From contig CAMLEX010000215.1 of assembly GCA_946479055.1 (NCBI GenBank), positions 1-7,694 of the forward strand: a DNA stretch of 7,694 nucleotides, written 5' to 3'. A program made the translations under genes and the position numbers. The notes below the pieces were generated by a model that saw nothing but the letters and a program-made list of their open reading frames with translations, was not told the origin of the DNA and searched no databases. Below, piece by piece: positions 5,732 to 7,694 of the stretch (position 1 is its first letter; each line of letters begins with the position of its first letter). The DNA comes from an uncultured Bacteroidota bacterium (GTDB taxonomy: Bacteria > Bacteroidota > Bacteroidia > Chitinophagales > Chitinophagaceae).

Positions 5732-5788
5732 TTGAACAGAAATTGCACAGATAAATATGCCGAGAGTAACGAGTAATTTGTTTTTCAT
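5732..5788 (-). pseudogene. Orphan signal-peptide start cut off at a rearrangement junction
   Basis: On the minus strand an ATG at 5788 opens MKNKLLVTLGIFICAISVQ, a textbook Bacteroidota secretion signal: Lys-rich start, hydrophobic core, small residues and a final Gln. After these 19 codons the frame runs into the complement of the MlaD stop codon (5729-5731). It continues only as antisense of the MlaD tail, ending at TGA 5681-5683 (35 codons in all). The start lies 8 bases after the stop of the esterase gene on the same strand, the spacing expected for the next gene of that operon. I infer that the body of a secreted protein was lost when this operon was joined to the mla remnant. Confidence 0.6.
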
Positions 5789-5796
5789 CAACAATT

Positions 5797-6654
5797 CTAT
5801 TTTTTTAAAAACTCTCTGTCTGATAGCCAATCATAAAAACGCTCGATCCATCCCACTACTGCTCCGGTATTACTTGGTCTTACCCCAAAACCATGCGCTG
5901 CATTTGAATAAATATGTAGTTCGGCAGGCACGCCTGCGTTTTTATATTTGACATATACATCTACGATTCCTCTCGCTATTTCGTCTTTATAGCCTGCAAG
6001 AAGAAACACCGGAGGTACATCATTTATCACTTCATATTTTCTTGTATTAGCAGGATAAATAAGAGCCTGGAATGCAGGCCGTGAACTTTCACGATCAACC
6101 GCATCCGAAGCGTTAGCATTACCATAGTCAAATCTCATAGCAGCCAATGCAGCTACTTCGCCTCCGGCAGAAAAACCCATTACACCTATCCTTGCAGTAT
6201 CCACATTCCATTCCTTTGCACGGCTGCGAACCAAACGAATGGCTCTTTGTGCATCCGACAATGACTCCTTATCAACCGTGTACGTTGAATTGGTGTCTCT
6301 TGCCAACCGGTATTTCAATATAAATGCAGCAATGCCTCTATCGCTTAACCATTTGGCAACATTGTAGCCTTCATGAGTAAACCAGAGCTCTCTGTGGCCA
6401 CCGCCGGGGATAACAATAACAGCAGCACCGGTGGCTTTGTCTTTTGCGGGAAGATATACAGTGACGGATGGACGATGAATGTTGGACAGGATATGCTCAT
6501 CTTCATAAAGCCTCAATTTTTCATTCCCTGTTTTTCCTTCCGAGCCGGGAGCACCATTAGGCCATAAGAGAATTTCTTTTTGTTGTGCTGATGTAATGAT
6601 GCTTGCAAGCAACAAACAGGCGGCAAGCAATTTTCTTAATGAATGTATTTGCAT
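5797..6654 (-). CDS. Secreted alpha/beta-hydrolase, acetylxylan-esterase-like
   Basis: A 285-residue exported carbohydrate esterase, expected to remove acetyl or similar ester groups from plant polysaccharides. The signal peptide covers residues 1-23 (MQIHSLRKLLAACLLLASII, cut after TSA, before QQKE). The mature protein opens with IPGGGHRELW (82-91), the oxyanion-hole segment. The nucleophile S162 sits in GFSAGGE (160-166), and the likely acid and base are D224 (AGYKDE) and H254 (NAAHGFG). Length and motif order match the BD-FAE/'xylanase' esterase group of Bacteroidota. All catalytic residues are visible, so it should be active; the true substrate is inferred. It follows the serine hydrolase gene by 50 bp on the same strand and likely shares its transcript. 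The start ATG at 6654 begins the signal peptide. Just downstream lies the orphan signal-peptide start of a lost third gene. Confidence 0.92.
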   Translation of the reverse strand: MQIHSLRKLLAACLLLASIITSAQQKEILLWPNGAPGSEGKTGNEKLRLYEDEHILSNIHRPSVTVYLPAKDKATGAAVIVIPGGGHRELWFTHEGYNVAKWLSDRGIAAFILKYRLARDTNSTYTVDKESLSDAQRAIRLVRSRAKEWNVDTARIGVMGFSAGGEVAALAAMRFDYGNANASDAVDRESSRPAFQALIYPANTRKYEVINDVPPVFLLAGYKDEIARGIVDVYVKYKNAGVPAELHIYSNAAHGFGVRPSNTGAVVGWIERFYDWLSDREFLKK

Positions 6655-6704
6655 AAAATTATTTCTTTAAACTTTCAATCAGGCTACCCGATAACCCAAT
6701 AGAA

Positions 6705-7694
6705 TTATTTACGAAAGAGTTGATAAGCTTTGCTAAGAAACAAAGGATACAACTTATCCCGTTTGGGCATATTCAGGTAGAACAGTGCGATCATGTCATT
6801 CTCCGGATCAATAATATATTCTGTACCATACAATCCACCCCAGGCAAAGGCAGTGTTGGAAACTTCAGGAACTGGTTTTTTGTTCTCATTAAACAATTCA
6901 AATCCAAGACCGAATTGAAAGCCCTTCCCACCTGAATTTATTTCCGGTAAGCGATTCACTTTCGTCATCAGGTCAATGGTTTCAGCTTTTAATATCCGGT
7001 GGCCGTTAAATGTTCCCTTATCGAGCAACATCTGGCAGAATTTTGCATAATCCTCAATGGGGCCATTCAATCCAATGGCGCCTTCGCAATAAGTTTGCAC
7101 GGTGCTCACTGTTCCTTCGCTATATGCATTGGATGCGGGTTCCAGCTTTCCATCAACAGAATTGTAAGCTTTAACAAAGCGGCTCAATGCTGCGGGTTCA
7201 AAATACCAGTCAGTATTGTTCATGCCGAGTGGTTCCAGTATGGTTTCTTTCACGTACTGACGCAGAGGCTTTCTCGAAATCCTTTCAATCATATACCCCA
7301 GCATGTTGGTACTGATATGATAGCTCCATTCGGTGCCGGGATCAAAGCCCAGCGGATACTTTGCTAAAGCAAGCATTTCATCTTTCAAATATTTTGCAGT
7401 ACCCAGGCCGCCGCTGTGTTGGCCTGCAGACCTTGTAGTGGACGTATCCCCGCCACCTTTTCTTATTGAGTCGGCCCGTTGCGTCTGAATACGCCTGATT
7501 TTTCCTACCAATCCTCCATTCAGTCCGGAAGAGTGAGACATAAGATGTGCAAAGGTCATAGGCGTTGCTACGGGGCGTGTTTCATAAGTTCCATCATCGT
7601 GAACAACTGTAACCACTCTATCTGAAATTTCAGGAAAATATTTCGAAACGGGATCGTCGATCTTAACCAATCCTTTCTCAACAAGTGTCATGAA
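6705..7694 (-). CDS. Serine hydrolase, beta-lactamase class C / PBP4* family (5' end outside window)
   Basis: The visible 329 residues are the major C-terminal part of a beta-lactamase-fold serine hydrolase (beta-lactamase class C / EstB-type esterase family). The first visible residues, FMTLVEKGLVKIDDPVSKYF, normally follow the SxxK nucleophile motif by a few residues, so the catalytic Ser and Lys and the N terminus, including any signal peptide, lie beyond 7694; the internal ATG at 7691 is not the start. Visible family marks are FAHLMSHSSGL, the second catalytic motif as Tyr in WSYHISTNMLGY (Y124 counted from that Met; the usual YxN is replaced by YHIS, also seen in esterase-like members), the CEGAIGLNGPIEDYAKF segment, and AFAWGGLYGTEYIIDP near 281-296, the equivalent of the third motif. 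These enzymes are more often esterases or peptidases than antibiotic-resistance enzymes. It is the upstream partner of the acetylxylan-esterase-like gene. Confidence 0.92.
   Translation of the reverse strand, partial: FMTLVEKGLVKIDDPVSKYFPEISDRVVTVVHDDGTYETRPVATPMTFAHLMSHSSGLNGGLVGKIRRIQTQRADSIRKGGGDTSTTRSAGQHSGGLGTAKYLKDEMLALAKYPLGFDPGTEWSYHISTNMLGYMIERISRKPLRQYVKETILEPLGMNNTDWYFEPAALSRFVKAYNSVDGKLEPASNAYSEGTVSTVQTYCEGAIGLNGPIEDYAKFCQMLLDKGTFNGHRILKAETIDLMTKVNRLPEINSGGKGFQFGLGFELFNENKKPVPEVSNTAFAWGGLYGTEYIIDPENDMIALFYLNMPKRDKLYPLFLSKAYQLFRK

Noticed and set aside
5757..5951. Plus-strand frame of 64 codons
   Set aside because: It covers the end of the esterase gene and the junction DNA in antisense; nothing recognisable.
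6373..6567. Plus-strand frame of 64 codons
   Set aside because: It lies wholly inside the esterase gene on the opposite strand, whose catalytic motifs are intact.
6720..7367. Plus-strand frames at 6720-6935 and 6999-7367
   Set aside because: Both are shadows of the serine hydrolase gene; no domain or signal is visible in them.
1..7694. Search for CRISPR repeats, tRNA or rRNA genes, transposase or integrase genes, toxin-antitoxin pairs and defence systems
   Set aside because: No regularly spaced repeats, cloverleaf sequences, recombinase motifs or paired small genes of these kinds were seen.

Overview
The window most resembles a member of the Bacteroidota, probably a soil or plant-associated Chitinophagaceae-type organism. 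I infer this from the family make-up: a GH95 alpha-L-fucosidase, secreted esterases whose signal peptides end before Gln, and a lysine-tailed Mce/MlaD protein with 'DGKGALSKL' repeats. Shine-Dalgarno-like sites are generally weak or absent, and the base composition is AT-leaning. No taxonomic marker gene is present.

The layout is two intact flanks around a decayed middle. On the left (1-1196, minus) is the N-terminal half of a secreted GH95 alpha-L-fucosidase, cut by the window edge. On the right (5797-7694, minus) is an operon: a class-C beta-lactamase-fold serine hydrolase (5' end outside the window), then, 50 bp later, a secreted alpha/beta-hydrolase of the acetylxylan-esterase type. Both flanks suit the breakdown of decorated plant polysaccharides.

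The middle (about 1197-5796) is gene-poor. Its intact genes are a stand-alone receiver protein (plus, 2652-3053), a convergent full-length NarL/FixJ-type response regulator (minus, 3113-3745) and an 83-codon winged-helix-like ORF (2097-2348). No histidine kinase is present. The rest contains what I read as gene remains: the C-terminal tail of an alpha-L-rhamnosidase-like glycosidase (1787-2011, minus); a possible decayed receiver domain with an in-frame stop (4033-4416, minus); the first part of an MlaE/YrbE-type lipid-transport permease in two frames (4648-4805, plus); and an Mce/MlaD substrate-binding protein that has lost its N terminus and carries a one-base frameshift before its lysine-rich tail (5016-5731, plus).

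Immediately after the MlaD stop, on the opposite strand, lies a 19-codon signal-peptide start (5732-5788). It sits 8 bp downstream of the esterase gene and runs straight into the MlaD stop codon. I read this as the scar of a rearrangement that fused a polysaccharide-utilisation operon to a dying phospholipid-transport operon.

I saw no CRISPR array, tRNA, rRNA, insertion sequence, phage gene or defence system. The novelty here is the decay pattern and its junctions, not a new machine.
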